Below are positions 33,699-42,232 of a stretch of 47,709 bases of DNA, piece after piece. The DNA comes from Coriobacteriales bacterium (GTDB lineage Bacteria > Actinomycetota > Coriobacteriia > Coriobacteriales > UBA8131): assembly GCA_031288185.1 (NCBI GenBank), contig JAITRZ010000033.1, positions 1 to 47,709 of the forward strand, written 5' to 3'. The notes under the pieces are model-generated. The model saw only the letters and a program-made list of their open reading frames with translations. It was not told the DNA's origin and searched no databases. The position numbers and the translations under genes are program-made. Positions within the stretch are counted from its first letter, which is position 1. Each line of letters begins with the position of its first letter.

Positions 33699-34085
33699 TT
33701 ACTGCCTCCTTCTCATTTTGAAGCTCTGTCGACTAAAGCCAGGTTGGGGTTTTGTGCAGCATTTTCTCCTTTCCGTTTAAGTCCACCGCATTAAAGACGG
33801 ACACCGAACATAAAAGCGTTTTGAAGCTGGGGTTGTGACAATCTGCGCACGAACAGTGCCTTGGGGCGTAGTTTACGTGGCACCCTTGGGGTTGCCTATC
33901 GGGTTTAGGCGCTGAGATTGGGGTTGATTGGAATTGGTTATCGGGTGTTCGGTTGGTGCTGACAATAGTTCGGTTTCATACCAAAAGCATCACTTTGCCG
34001 CATAAGGCGAACAACTAAAGAAATGCCGCAGAAAATGGCGGAGATTAAGCAAGCTCGAAAGCAGATCAAAGCGAGGAGCTTGAGG
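33699..34085. other. 387-base region upstream of the molybdoenzyme run
   Basis: No gene is visible. It must hold the promoter for the minus-strand run starting at 33698. At 33975-33996 CATACCAAAAGCATCACTTT resembles the motif upstream of both MFS paralogs (CATACCTAAAGCCTGATTAC), with 15 of 20 positions alike, in the same orientation. Confidence 0.45.
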
Positions 34086-34274
34086 CTAGTTGGGTTGGCT
34101 TGAGGCTATCGTGCCGGGTTTGGGAGGACAGGGCGTGCCGCACGCCGGGCAGCTTTCATCTCCCGGCGAAATTTCGTTGCCGCAGGCCATGCAGAGGAGT
34201 TTGGGCTTTAAGTAGGCAAACAGTTCCTGGTCAAACTTCCCACAACCGTTGCACATTGTACAGGGGTAGCACAT
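34086..34274 (-). CDS. Small double zinc-ribbon protein
   Basis: This encodes 62 aa. It has two Cys clusters, CYPCTMCNGCG near the start and CMACG...CPACGTPC near residues 33-50, matching zinc-ribbon folds, and a short Pro-rich tail. The second half resembles the short ribbons found at the ends of many unrelated proteins. It lies just downstream of the MFS gene, about 50 bases away, probably in the same transcript. Function unknown; it could bind metal or a partner protein. Short length and low complexity limit confidence, but the regular Cys pairs argue for a real gene. Confidence 0.6.
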   Translation of the reverse strand: MCYPCTMCNGCGKFDQELFAYLKPKLLCMACGNEISPGDESCPACGTPCPPKPGTIASSQPN

Positions 34275-34325
34275 CTTCGCCTGCTTTCAATTGTTGGTTA
34301 CACCCTTTGTTTGACCTGCTGGTTT

Positions 34326-35705
34326 TCACCTAAGTTTAGTGGCGGCAAAGACCAAGGTTCCAACGATGCCAATAATCATGAGAATCATTCCGGCAAAAAA
34401 CCAGTCGGTTAGTGTGGGGCCTAGCAGTATCTGCACCAGCGCAGTACCCAGGAACTGCCCGGCGCTTTGCACCAGCAGCATCACACCCATGCCCATTGGC
34501 ACATATTCCGGCCCAGGCAACAGGTCAATGAGCGCGGCCATTGAGACACCAATGCCGCCCATCCCAACCAGCCCCATCACAAAAACCGCGATCCACATGC
34601 CTATGCCGTTGTTGGTATAGAGAACGAAGGTGCAGGGTCCCATGACCAAAAAAGACAGCATGAGCAGGGGCTTACGGCGACCGGTCTTGTCTGATAGAAC
34701 CCCAAACAGTGGCGAGGATATGATGGCCAGCAGCATGGGTGCCGTGGATATAAAGCCGGCTAGCGTGGCGTTAAATCCTTGACCTATGAGGCGCGTGGGC
34801 ACAAAGGCCAAGACCGCAAGCAAGCAAATTTGCAGCGCCGTAAAGCCCGCAAAAAACAGAAAGGTGTTCTGCGTAATGAGCGCGCGATAGTGCAGCTGCT
34901 TTTGCTGTTGGGGCACTTGGGACACCTGGGATGCTTGGGATGCTTGGGATGCTTGGGATGCTGGCACATGGTCGCTCATTGGCTGGTCGTCTGGGGCTGG
35001 CTCCGTTCCTTTGATTGTCTTGGGCAGGTGGATCACTATCATCAACACCATCGCAGCCAGGAGCATTAGTGCGGCATAGATTAACCAAATTCCGGCAAAG
35101 CCAAACTGTTCAAGCAAGGTGGGCGTGATGACGCCGGCAAGTGTTGATCCTAACGAGCCCCAAAGCCCCCAAATGCCCATTGCTGATCCGATGTTGCGGG
35201 GACTCACACAACGCTGGATTAGGATTGGGCCGGTGGTAGTGACTATGGTTAAGGCCACTCCCTCTATGGCCCTGGACAGTATCAGTACCCATCCCACTTG
35301 CGCCAATATGCCAATGACAGAGCCCAGCGCTACAAACAGCGCGGCTATCAGCATTGGTTTTTTGGGTCCTAGGCGCCGCGCCAGGCCGCCAGCAGGCAAA
35401 GAGACAAACACGCCGACTAGGGTAAATATGGACATCAACCAGGACGCTTCGTTTGCGTTCATGGTAAAAATATCCATGATTTTGGTCATAATCGTAGGGA
35501 TTTTGTATTGCACCATGGCAACAGAAATGCCTACCAGGAGGGTAACGATACCTACCAGCAGATAGTTTTGATAGTGGATCTGGTTGGAGCCTTGCTGTTT
35601 CCCTGAGCCTGGTTTTGTTGTGGTTGACGCGCTTGGTTGGTTGGTCACTTGGATACCAGAACGTTTTGGTTGAGAGAAGTGTTGGTTGGGTTTTGAACGG
35701 GACAC
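34326..35705 (-). CDS. MFS transporter, paralogue 1
   Basis: This encodes 459 aa from GTG 35705. AGAAAGG followed by 11 bases precedes it, the same layout as before the ATG of paralogue 2; a longer frame from a TTG at 35762 is possible. About 50 polar residues come first, then 12 TM segments with GGLARRLGPKKPM (helix 2-3 loop) and GVLSDKTGRRKPLL. The central loop has a low-complexity QASQASQASQVSQV tract from tandem CTTGGGATG-type repeats (~34930-34965). The closest relative in the window is 40131-41675. It probably transports a small organic molecule for the island. Confidence 0.88.
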   Translation of the reverse strand: MSRSKPNQHFSQPKRSGIQVTNQPSASTTTKPGSGKQQGSNQIHYQNYLLVGIVTLLVGISVAMVQYKIPTIMTKIMDIFTMNANEASWLMSIFTLVGVFVSLPAGGLARRLGPKKPMLIAALFVALGSVIGILAQVGWVLILSRAIEGVALTIVTTTGPILIQRCVSPRNIGSAMGIWGLWGSLGSTLAGVITPTLLEQFGFAGIWLIYAALMLLAAMVLMIVIHLPKTIKGTEPAPDDQPMSDHVPASQASQASQASQVSQVPQQQKQLHYRALITQNTFLFFAGFTALQICLLAVLAFVPTRLIGQGFNATLAGFISTAPMLLAIISSPLFGVLSDKTGRRKPLLMLSFLVMGPCTFVLYTNNGIGMWIAVFVMGLVGMGGIGVSMAALIDLLPGPEYVPMGMGVMLLVQSAGQFLGTALVQILLGPTLTDWFFAGMILMIIGIVGTLVFAATKLR

Positions 35706-35767
35706 GCTTTTTGGGACCTTTCTGTAGGATATATTCCTTATATCCCACACTAGGTCAAACAACCATC

Positions 35768-35788
35768 ATACCTAAAGCCTGATTACTG
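35768..35788. promoter_or_regulatory. Motif shared by both MFS paralogs (site 1)
   Basis: ATACCTAAAGCCTGATTAC lies 63 bases before the GTG of MFS 1. Nearly the same string (18 of 19) lies before MFS 2 at 41792. Weaker similarity continues for about 30 bases beyond it (AGCGG.(A)AAACTT). It could be a binding site for the LuxR regulators encoded between the two transporters, or just left over from duplication. Confidence 0.5.
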
Positions 35789-35970
35789 AGTTTTTTTGAT
35801 TGGTTAGCGGCCAAACTTCAAGCACTTAGCATGATAGGCAGGAGGTGATTGTTGTTTTAGGATGAAATTTAGGTAGCTAGCTGCGTTGCCCGTACTAGCT
35901 GCAGATTCAGATTACCGCACGTTGTGTTGCGGACATATCGTGGTTTAGCCTTTTGGCTAGAGGAGGAAAA

Positions 35971-36177
35971 ATGACAGACGACAAAAAAGATATTCAAGCT
36001 GGGCAATCCCCCAAAAAAGAAGCCGAGCAGTCAGAGAAGTTGGAAGATAAAGACATCAAGGCTCCGGTTAGCGCCATATGCGACAACGCACAGGCCAACG
36101 CTGCCGCCCTAGCTGACGAAGACGACGAGATTAAGCCAGTGGAGGGATTTTTCTTGACGTCGCAAAGATGGCACTAG
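35971..36177 (+). CDS. Small acidic protein upstream of the FKBP gene
   Basis: This encodes 68 aa with AGGAGG 6 bases before ATG 35971. It is hydrophilic and rich in Lys, Asp and Glu (MTDDKKDIQ..KKEAEQSEKLEDKDIK), with no hydrophobic segment; the tail reads VEGFFLTSQRWH. Its last 10 bases (ATGGCACTAG) overlap the start of the FKBP gene, so the two are probably translationally coupled. No family recognised. Confidence 0.55.
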   Translation: MTDDKKDIQAGQSPKKEAEQSEKLEDKDIKAPVSAICDNAQANAAALADEDDEIKPVEGFFLTSQRWH

Positions 36178-36605
36178 ACTGTGCAGCAAAAGTGGCGACT
36201 GTCAGCTTTCTTTATAAGGGCCGTCTTGAAGACGGAGAAGTGTTTGACGACGGCGAGCACGATGCGCACACCATAATGCTGGGGCGCTCTCAGGTGATGC
36301 CGGTATTGGAGCGGGAACTTATCCAGATGCAAGTTGGTGAGGAGCGCACTGTTAGTATTGCCGCCGAGGACGCTTATGGTCTTTATTCGCAAGACGCGAT
36401 AGTGCGGGTGCCGGTCTACAAAATTCCCGATGGCGATAAAATGCCGGTGGGCGAGACGATTCTTTGGCGCTCGCCTCGCAGTCATAAGCCGGTTCCTGCG
36501 AAAGTAAAATCTGTTATCAACCAGGTTGCCGAACTGGATTTCAACCACCCCTTGGCGGGTCAAAATATCGTCTATTGGGTCAAAGTGGTCGACAAGCAAA
36601 ACTAG
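36168..36605 (+). CDS. FKBP-type peptidyl-prolyl cis-trans isomerase (SlyD-like), second copy
   Basis: This encodes 145 aa, starting at ATG 36168 inside the preceding gene. Features are ATVSFLYKGRLEDGEVFDD, IMLGRSQVMPVLERELI, QVGEERTVSIAAEDAYG and the C-terminal LDFNHPLAGQNIVYWVKVV. It has the same architecture and length as the FKBP at 26063-26500 but is quite diverged. No metal-binding tail is present. It converges with the LuxR gene, overlapping by 4 bases. It is probably a cytoplasmic folding factor. Confidence 0.9.
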   Translation: MALDCAAKVATVSFLYKGRLEDGEVFDDGEHDAHTIMLGRSQVMPVLERELIQMQVGEERTVSIAAEDAYGLYSQDAIVRVPVYKIPDGDKMPVGETILWRSPRSHKPVPAKVKSVINQVAELDFNHPLAGQNIVYWVKVVDKQN

Positions 36606-38170
36606 AACTTTGTTTTGGATTTTGTGGTGCCTCTTTGTTTAACGGGAGCTTCTTTTTGGCCGCTGCCGCCATCCTTACTGGGGGTTTCTGCGTCTTGGTT
36701 GTCTAATGGTTCTTGTTCAATGATGTCAAGCATATCTTGGCGAGAATGTACCTCGAGCTTGCGATATAAGTTGTAGATGTGTGTTTTGGCTGTGGCACGA
36801 GAAATCGCAAAGTAGTCTGTGATGTATTTTATCCCCCTTCCTTTAGCAAGAAGTCGCATCACTTCTATTTGGCGCGGCGAGAGTTTATTGCGACTGGCCA
36901 CTTTGTTTAGTTTCGCGGTCCAAATTCCGCCGCCACCTTTATTTTGTTCGCTTTGCTTTACTGCGTTGTTATCTTCTTCGATGGCATCATCATCTGCCAA
37001 ATTGCTATCGCAAAACGGATAGCTTTGGTTTTCAATAAACACTTGCAAAACAATAAACGTAAGCGCGGCGATTACACAGGTGGCCGTGAGCAGCTGCGTG
37101 ACCTCGAGCCTTAAGCTATATAAAAATCCTATCTCACCAACCAAAATTCCTAAAAGATACAGTGTTCCTTGACGTCCGACTATCAAATAAGGAGAAATTG
37201 ACTTGAGAAGCGCGGTTTCCACTATGGCATCGATTAAGATGATGGTGTTAGGAGCAACCGTAAGCAATAAAAGGCAAACGCAGATCATCTGACCTGGCGT
37301 ATTAAAAAACGGATACAGCAGCAAAGCGCAAGACATAAAAACGGCCAAGGTACGGCGCGCCAGATGTTCAAAAACCTTGGGGTATCGCTCGCGAAACAAC
37401 AGTGTCACCAAACTGGCTAAAACTGTCACTCCGCCCAAGATAAGGGTTGTAGTGCGCTGTTCGAACTGTATCGTACCAGATAAAACCAAGGTTATGCCCA
37501 TGGCCAGCCCTAGAGCAATAATAGTGAAATTATTGCTATTGCTATTAACGAGGTGCTGGAGTGAGGTTGCTCTTCTAATTGGTCGTGACTGGTTGTGTTG
37601 GCCCAAATGCGCATCGTGGTTGATTAAAAAATCACTGAGGCTGGAAATTAAAGCTACTGCCATCATTAAAAACATAATTTGATTAATACTGAGATCTAGG
37701 GTGAATGTGAGAAACGCTCCTGTTATTACAGCGGCGATTGCTGTGATCAGAAGTAAGGTGCGGTGGGGCTGATTTATAAGGTGGTTTGCCCAGAGTAAAA
37801 CCAGGGCTGTTATCCAAAGTGCCGTCAGCGGCGCAAATATCAGATTAAAACCGCTTAAAACTAAAGCTATTTGACTTAGGATTCCAACTAGGGCACAAAT
37901 TCTGATGACGGTGCTGCCGAGCTGTTTTATTAAAAAGTCATTGCAGCGCGATGCTAATAGAAGTATGAGAATGACCAGTGCCAGAACTAAAACGGATAAA
38001 CTTTGCTGTTGCGGCTCTTGGCTGGTTTTAACAAAAAACAACGTTATTGCGATTAGTGCAGCAGAAAATCCAAGGTATGTGCTTATGGTAGTAAAAGTGG
38101 CTTGTTGCTCTGTTGTGTGCGCCTGATATGGTGGTTTTTGCGGCTTTTGTACACCTATGATTGGCATCAT
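36602..38170 (-). CDS. Membrane-anchored LuxR-family regulator 1
   Basis: This encodes 522 aa. About twelve hydrophobic segments fill residues ~25-390, followed by an acidic linker and a LuxR-type HTH at ~425-490: LSPRQIEVMRLLAKGRGIKY, then FAISRATAKTHIYNLYRKL and EVHSRQDMLDIIE. The membrane half probably senses a ligand, and the HTH binds DNA while tethered. Such multi-TM LuxR proteins are abundant in Eggerthellaceae next to molybdoenzyme or flavoprotein genes. A Lys/Ser-rich tail ends the protein. It lies 36 bases after LuxR 2 on the same strand, so the two are likely one operon. Confidence 0.9.
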   Translation of the reverse strand: MMPIIGVQKPQKPPYQAHTTEQQATFTTISTYLGFSAALIAITLFFVKTSQEPQQQSLSVLVLALVILILLLASRCNDFLIKQLGSTVIRICALVGILSQIALVLSGFNLIFAPLTALWITALVLLWANHLINQPHRTLLLITAIAAVITGAFLTFTLDLSINQIMFLMMAVALISSLSDFLINHDAHLGQHNQSRPIRRATSLQHLVNSNSNNFTIIALGLAMGITLVLSGTIQFEQRTTTLILGGVTVLASLVTLLFRERYPKVFEHLARRTLAVFMSCALLLYPFFNTPGQMICVCLLLLTVAPNTIILIDAIVETALLKSISPYLIVGRQGTLYLLGILVGEIGFLYSLRLEVTQLLTATCVIAALTFIVLQVFIENQSYPFCDSNLADDDAIEEDNNAVKQSEQNKGGGGIWTAKLNKVASRNKLSPRQIEVMRLLAKGRGIKYITDYFAISRATAKTHIYNLYRKLEVHSRQDMLDIIEQEPLDNQDAETPSKDGGSGQKEAPVKQRGTTKSKTKF

Positions 38171-38206
38171 AATCGTAGCGGCTTCCAGGAATTTACTTTT
38201 TTGATC

Positions 38207-39730
38207 TTAGTCTTTATCGCGCGTTGGCAGGTTGTTGTCGATTGGCTGTTCGATAAGATTTAAGAGTTCTTCGCGGGAATGGATATTTATTTTACGATAA
38301 AGGTTGTAGATGTGCGTTTTGGCAGTGGAGCGAGAAATAAAAAAATGTTTGGTTATATAGCTGGTGTTACGGCCTTTTGCCAACAATTCTAAGATTTCTT
38401 TTTGCCGTTGAGAGAGGTTATAGTTGGATGAAATACTATCTATTTTAATATGCCAAAATGCTGAGCTATTTATATCTTCATCGTTGTTGCATGTTTCGTT
38501 TATGAGAGCCGTTTGTTCTTCGAGTGGGGAACCGGACAGTGGTTCCCTTACGGACAGTTTACTAACTTGGGGAAATAGCGGATAGTGTTGGTTGTTGATC
38601 TGTATCTGTATTAAACTGCCTAAAACTGTGAGTACAATAGCGGCGAACCAAATCTGACGTGAAAACCAAAATGAAAAGCTAATTAAAATAAGAGTGCATA
38701 TCGCTCCCATAAGCAATGCGGCCCCTTCGAGGCCGATGAGATAAAACGGTGATATCTGGTTGAAGCGAGAGGTTTCAGCAACCGCATCAATAATAAATAG
38801 TAAGTTTATCGTTCCGGCAACAAATATGAGACACAGGCAGGCTATTTGCCCGCTATTACCCATAAATGAAAATAATAAAAGGGGGGCGCTCATTGTTAAA
38901 GTTAAAATACGTTTAGCAATATCGCTTAATCTGTTATCAAAAAATTGCTGAGATATAAGAAATACCGCACCAGAGAGGCAAAGACAGGCTCCTAAAGTAA
39001 GCGCTAGTAATCCTACAGGTATATCGTTGGTGTAGTGAGGTAGGGCAAGACCTGAGCCAAATATGCAGCCCACTATAAAAAGTGTGTATCTATTACCTCG
39101 GCCTTGTTTTCGGTGTTCCTTCGATAGATTGGCGGTAACAAGGTTGGGTAAGTCGGTTATATCCCTTGTGAAAGTTGGTAGAAGAATCCAAGCAAATAGA
39201 AAGAGTAGTGCGGACAAAAACGTAGTAATCGGGTTATTGATTTGGAAAATACCCACCAAAAAAACACCGGTAAGAACAATGGTAAAAGCAAGATAACAAA
39301 CCAGTATACGATGATTTAGCGTGCTCAAGTAGATTCCATAAAGAAGCGTAAAAATTCCAATTGGTAGTGCAATTAGTATAATAACTGGAATATTGAAACC
39401 AAAAATGCTGATTAAAACTGATCCCACTAAACTTAGCGGAAGTGCTACTATTTTTACGGTACGTCTACTCTTGGTGATAATGAGAAGGTCGTTGGCCATC
39501 CAGGCTGATATTAAGACTAGTAAAAGTGTTAAGAGAAATAATAAAGGTGTAAACGTGGCTAAACCTGGTGGTGGTTGGTCGTTAATATACAAGGGTGTTG
39601 CATCTAAAAGATTGGCAGTGAGAATGGCTATGGCTAGAGTTGCGCAAAAAAAGCCGACGAAGCCGCTCAGGGCCTCTATTCCCATATTGCCGGGTAACGC
39701 TCCTTCGTCTCTTGATTTGCTCAACGTCAC
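38207..39730 (-). CDS. Membrane-anchored LuxR-family regulator 2
   Basis: This encodes 507 aa from GTG 39730 (GAGG 5 bases upstream). It has the same layout as regulator 1: ~12 TM segments to about residue 390, then a linker and HTH (LSQRQKEILELLAKGRNTSY, HFFISRSTAKTHIYNLYRK, NIHSREELLNLIE). The DNA is visibly richer in A and T than the replication genes. The HTH halves of the two regulators are more alike than the membrane halves, which fits distinct ligands but related DNA sites. It is upstream of LuxR 1 and downstream of MFS 2. Confidence 0.9.
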   Translation of the reverse strand: MTLSKSRDEGALPGNMGIEALSGFVGFFCATLAIAILTANLLDATPLYINDQPPPGLATFTPLLFLLTLLLVLISAWMANDLLIITKSRRTVKIVALPLSLVGSVLISIFGFNIPVIILIALPIGIFTLLYGIYLSTLNHRILVCYLAFTIVLTGVFLVGIFQINNPITTFLSALLFLFAWILLPTFTRDITDLPNLVTANLSKEHRKQGRGNRYTLFIVGCIFGSGLALPHYTNDIPVGLLALTLGACLCLSGAVFLISQQFFDNRLSDIAKRILTLTMSAPLLLFSFMGNSGQIACLCLIFVAGTINLLFIIDAVAETSRFNQISPFYLIGLEGAALLMGAICTLILISFSFWFSRQIWFAAIVLTVLGSLIQIQINNQHYPLFPQVSKLSVREPLSGSPLEEQTALINETCNNDEDINSSAFWHIKIDSISSNYNLSQRQKEILELLAKGRNTSYITKHFFISRSTAKTHIYNLYRKINIHSREELLNLIEQPIDNNLPTRDKD

Positions 39731-40130
39731 AAAGGCCTCAGTATCTTCTGTTTGCTTTACTTGGCAGATTGCATTCCTGTGTTAATACATCCTTTGGTAC
39801 TACCCATAAAACCTCGGCTAAATTTATGATAGATCTTATTGCTTAAAATAGGGTCGAAGTAAATCCTCAGGGTTAATACTGCCGTGGCGCTGCGTTTAGC
39901 AATCGACCCGGTAGCGGCCATTCTAAAAAACTCATACCGTTGATGCTGCTCGGTAAAGAGTACAGACCGAAGGCAAGAGCCGCAATAGACTTAAAGGAAT
40001 GGTATTAGAAACTCTCGTTCATACGCTTTACCTGATGCCTAGGTATAATAGGATGCAGTTTGCGCTTTTTCTGAACTCGCTTTTAGAATATTATCCCTTC
40101 CTAGCGTGAAAACGCAGTTGCAGCCCCTCT
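39731..40130. other. 400-base gap between LuxR 2 and MFS 2
   Basis: No gene is visible. It holds the promoter of the LuxR operon (minus strand) and the 3' end region of MFS 2. At about 40032-40052, ATACCTAGGCATCAGG reads on the minus strand, partly like the MFS upstream motif. A short GCGT-GAAA-ACGC hairpin lies at 40104-40115. Confidence 0.4.
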
Positions 40131-41675
40131 TTATTTTATCTTAACGAAGATAAAAGCCAACGTACCAATAAAACTGATTATCATGATAACAATTCCAGCA
40201 AAAAACCAGTTAGTTAGTTGCGGGCCAAGTAACAACTGTACTAAGGCGGTGCCAAGAAACTGTCCAAGGCTTTGCATCATAAGCATCACGCCCATCCCCA
40301 TTGGTACATATTCTGGTCCAGGCAGCAATTTTATGACCGCAGCAATTAAAACGCCAAAAACACCCATACTTATGAGCCCCATCGCACACACCGCAACCCA
40401 CATTAACAGGCCGGTGTTGTTGTAGAGGATAAAAGTGCAGGGTCCCATGGTTAGTAAGGAAATCACTAAAAGTGGCTTATAGCGACCAATTGCATCAGAA
40501 ATAACACCAAAAAGCGGAGTAGATATAATGGCAAGTAACATAGGTAGTGTTGAGATAAAGCCCGCGAGTGTGGCATTAAATCCTTGGTCAAACAACCGGG
40601 TGGGTACAAAAGATAAAACGGCAAGAAGACATATCTGTACCGCCATAAAACCCACAAAAAATAGGAGGGTATTTGGGGTGATGAGCGCGCGGTAATGGAG
40701 ACGCTGTGGTGTAAACGCTAAAGCTGATGCTTGTGATGGGGACGGTAGTGGAGCTGGGGTTGAGGATGGTAGTGAAGAAGGGGTGGTAGGTGAAAATCCT
40801 TCCAGATCGTCGTCCTGATTATGAATGGGTAAATGATTATCCATAGAAGGAGGAGGGGTTTGTGTATGAAAATCATTTTTGTGAGACGTGGTTAAATGGA
40901 GAGGCTTATCTTTAGGAGTAACCGTGGCTGGAAGATGGACAACAACCATAAGTATTACGGCAGCCAGCAACATGAAGGCAGCATATATCAACCAAACCCC
41001 GGTAAAACCAAGTTGTTCGAGTAGTGTTGGTGTAATGACCCCTGCTGCTGTAGAACCAAGAGAACCCCAAAGACCCCAAATGCCCATGGCAGTACCAATT
41101 CGATCAGGGCGTACACTGCGTTGGATGAGGATAGGCCCGGTGGTAGTTACTATCACTAAGGCTATCCCTTCGATTGCCCTTGATAGAATCAAAACCCAGC
41201 TTGCTTGGGCTAAGAGTCCAATAATGCTTCCTGTAACTACAAAAAGTGCGGCTATCAACATTGGTTTTTTGGGACCAAGGCGCCGCGCCAGGCCGCTGGC
41301 CGGTAAAGACACAAAGATACCTATCAAGGTAAAGATGGACATCAGCCAGGAAGCCTCAGTGGCGTTCATCGCAAAATGTTGCATTATCTCAGGAAGGATG
41401 GAGGGTATCTTATATTGCACCATTGTTACCGCCATGCCAACCATGAGGGTTATAACTGCGATAAGTAAACCATTTTGGTAGGGAGCCTGCCGATGGCCGG
41501 ACGGGCGTGCAGGGTGGTTGGACGGGTTGAACCTGGTTGTTTTCTGTGGGATGCGCGTGGTGGGTTGCGTGACACGCGCAGTGGGTGGGTTTTTCAGGAA
41601 AAGTAGAGCAGGTTTGGAGTGGCTACGAAGGGTCGTGATTATGTGGACAGGTTGTTTGGGTAAGATGTGAAACAT
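40131..41675 (-). CDS. MFS transporter, paralogue 2
   Basis: This encodes 514 aa, with AGAAAGG and 11 bases before ATG 41675. A ~70-residue polar N-terminus rich in Pro, Thr and Lys precedes 12 TM segments. Shared blocks with paralogue 1 include SGLARRLGPKKPMLIAALFV, ILSRAIEGIALVIVTTTGP and PGPEYVPMGMGVML. The middle loop is longer and rich in Ser/Pro/Thr (STPAPLPSPSQASA). The two genes flank the LuxR pair and FKBP operon, so this block looks like a duplicated transport module with its own regulators. Confidence 0.9.
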   Translation of the reverse strand: MFHILPKQPVHIITTLRSHSKPALLFLKNPPTARVTQPTTRIPQKTTRFNPSNHPARPSGHRQAPYQNGLLIAVITLMVGMAVTMVQYKIPSILPEIMQHFAMNATEASWLMSIFTLIGIFVSLPASGLARRLGPKKPMLIAALFVVTGSIIGLLAQASWVLILSRAIEGIALVIVTTTGPILIQRSVRPDRIGTAMGIWGLWGSLGSTAAGVITPTLLEQLGFTGVWLIYAAFMLLAAVILMVVVHLPATVTPKDKPLHLTTSHKNDFHTQTPPPSMDNHLPIHNQDDDLEGFSPTTPSSLPSSTPAPLPSPSQASALAFTPQRLHYRALITPNTLLFFVGFMAVQICLLAVLSFVPTRLFDQGFNATLAGFISTLPMLLAIISTPLFGVISDAIGRYKPLLVISLLTMGPCTFILYNNTGLLMWVAVCAMGLISMGVFGVLIAAVIKLLPGPEYVPMGMGVMLMMQSLGQFLGTALVQLLLGPQLTNWFFAGIVIMIISFIGTLAFIFVKIK

Positions 41676-41791
41676 ACGTGCAAGAGCCTTTCTGCGGTAC
41701 AGAGAGGGGGGAAGGTTTACTAAGGGTTAAAAAACGGATTTGTATAAAACATTGCATGACCCCTCTATCCTACACGAGAAAAAACTTTCTT

Positions 41792-41812
41792 ATACCTAAC
41801 GCCTGATTACCG
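41792..41812. promoter_or_regulatory. Motif shared by both MFS paralogs (site 2)
   Basis: ATACCTAACGCCTGATTAC lies 117 bases before the ATG of MFS 2 and matches the site at 35768 in all but one position. The distance to the start codon differs between the two genes (117 versus 63), while the motif is kept. Confidence 0.5.
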
Positions 41813-42232
41813 GGATTCTCTCGCGGGGTCAGCGGTAAAACTTTTATTGTTAGGTGTGAGGAAAAACCGCGATAGTTGTCCTAAAACACAAAAGAACGTA
41901 TTTCCCTATTATCTTAATATAACTTCAGTAGTAGTAATAGGCTTTGTGGAAATGGGGAAAAACCCTGTTATAGCACTACGGAGCATTAAAAGTATTGTGA
42001 GGTGTCTGGGAAATAAAAACCAGGGTTTCAACAGAGCTCCCAAACCACGTGCTACCATAACTTTATCACAGCAGTTTCATAACAACTTTTTACAATGTTT
42101 CCAACAAACACTTTCCTTATACAAAAAGGACACAAAAAAAGAAAACCAATAAAAAGTATCAGTATCAGGCGGTTTTCACCATCCATGTTGTACTCATCCC
42201 TCTTATTTTCTCTTAACCGCCATAACCTTGTA
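41813..42232. other. 420-base A+T-rich stretch between MFS 2 and the end of dnaA
   Basis: It contains small open frames without protein-like character and A/T-rich runs. TTTGTGGAAA at ~41943 resembles the DnaA-box-like sites upstream of dnaA, so it could be a remnant of the dnaA-dnaN intergenic part of the origin. No gene or clear terminator was found. Confidence 0.4.

Noticed and set aside
39890-40060. Possible tRNA or small RNA in the LuxR-MFS gap
   Set aside because: No T-arm consensus or cloverleaf could be formed.
41847-42152. 101-codon open frame downstream of dnaA
   Set aside because: It has no ribosome site of note, no protein-like pattern, and lies in an A+T-rich spacer.
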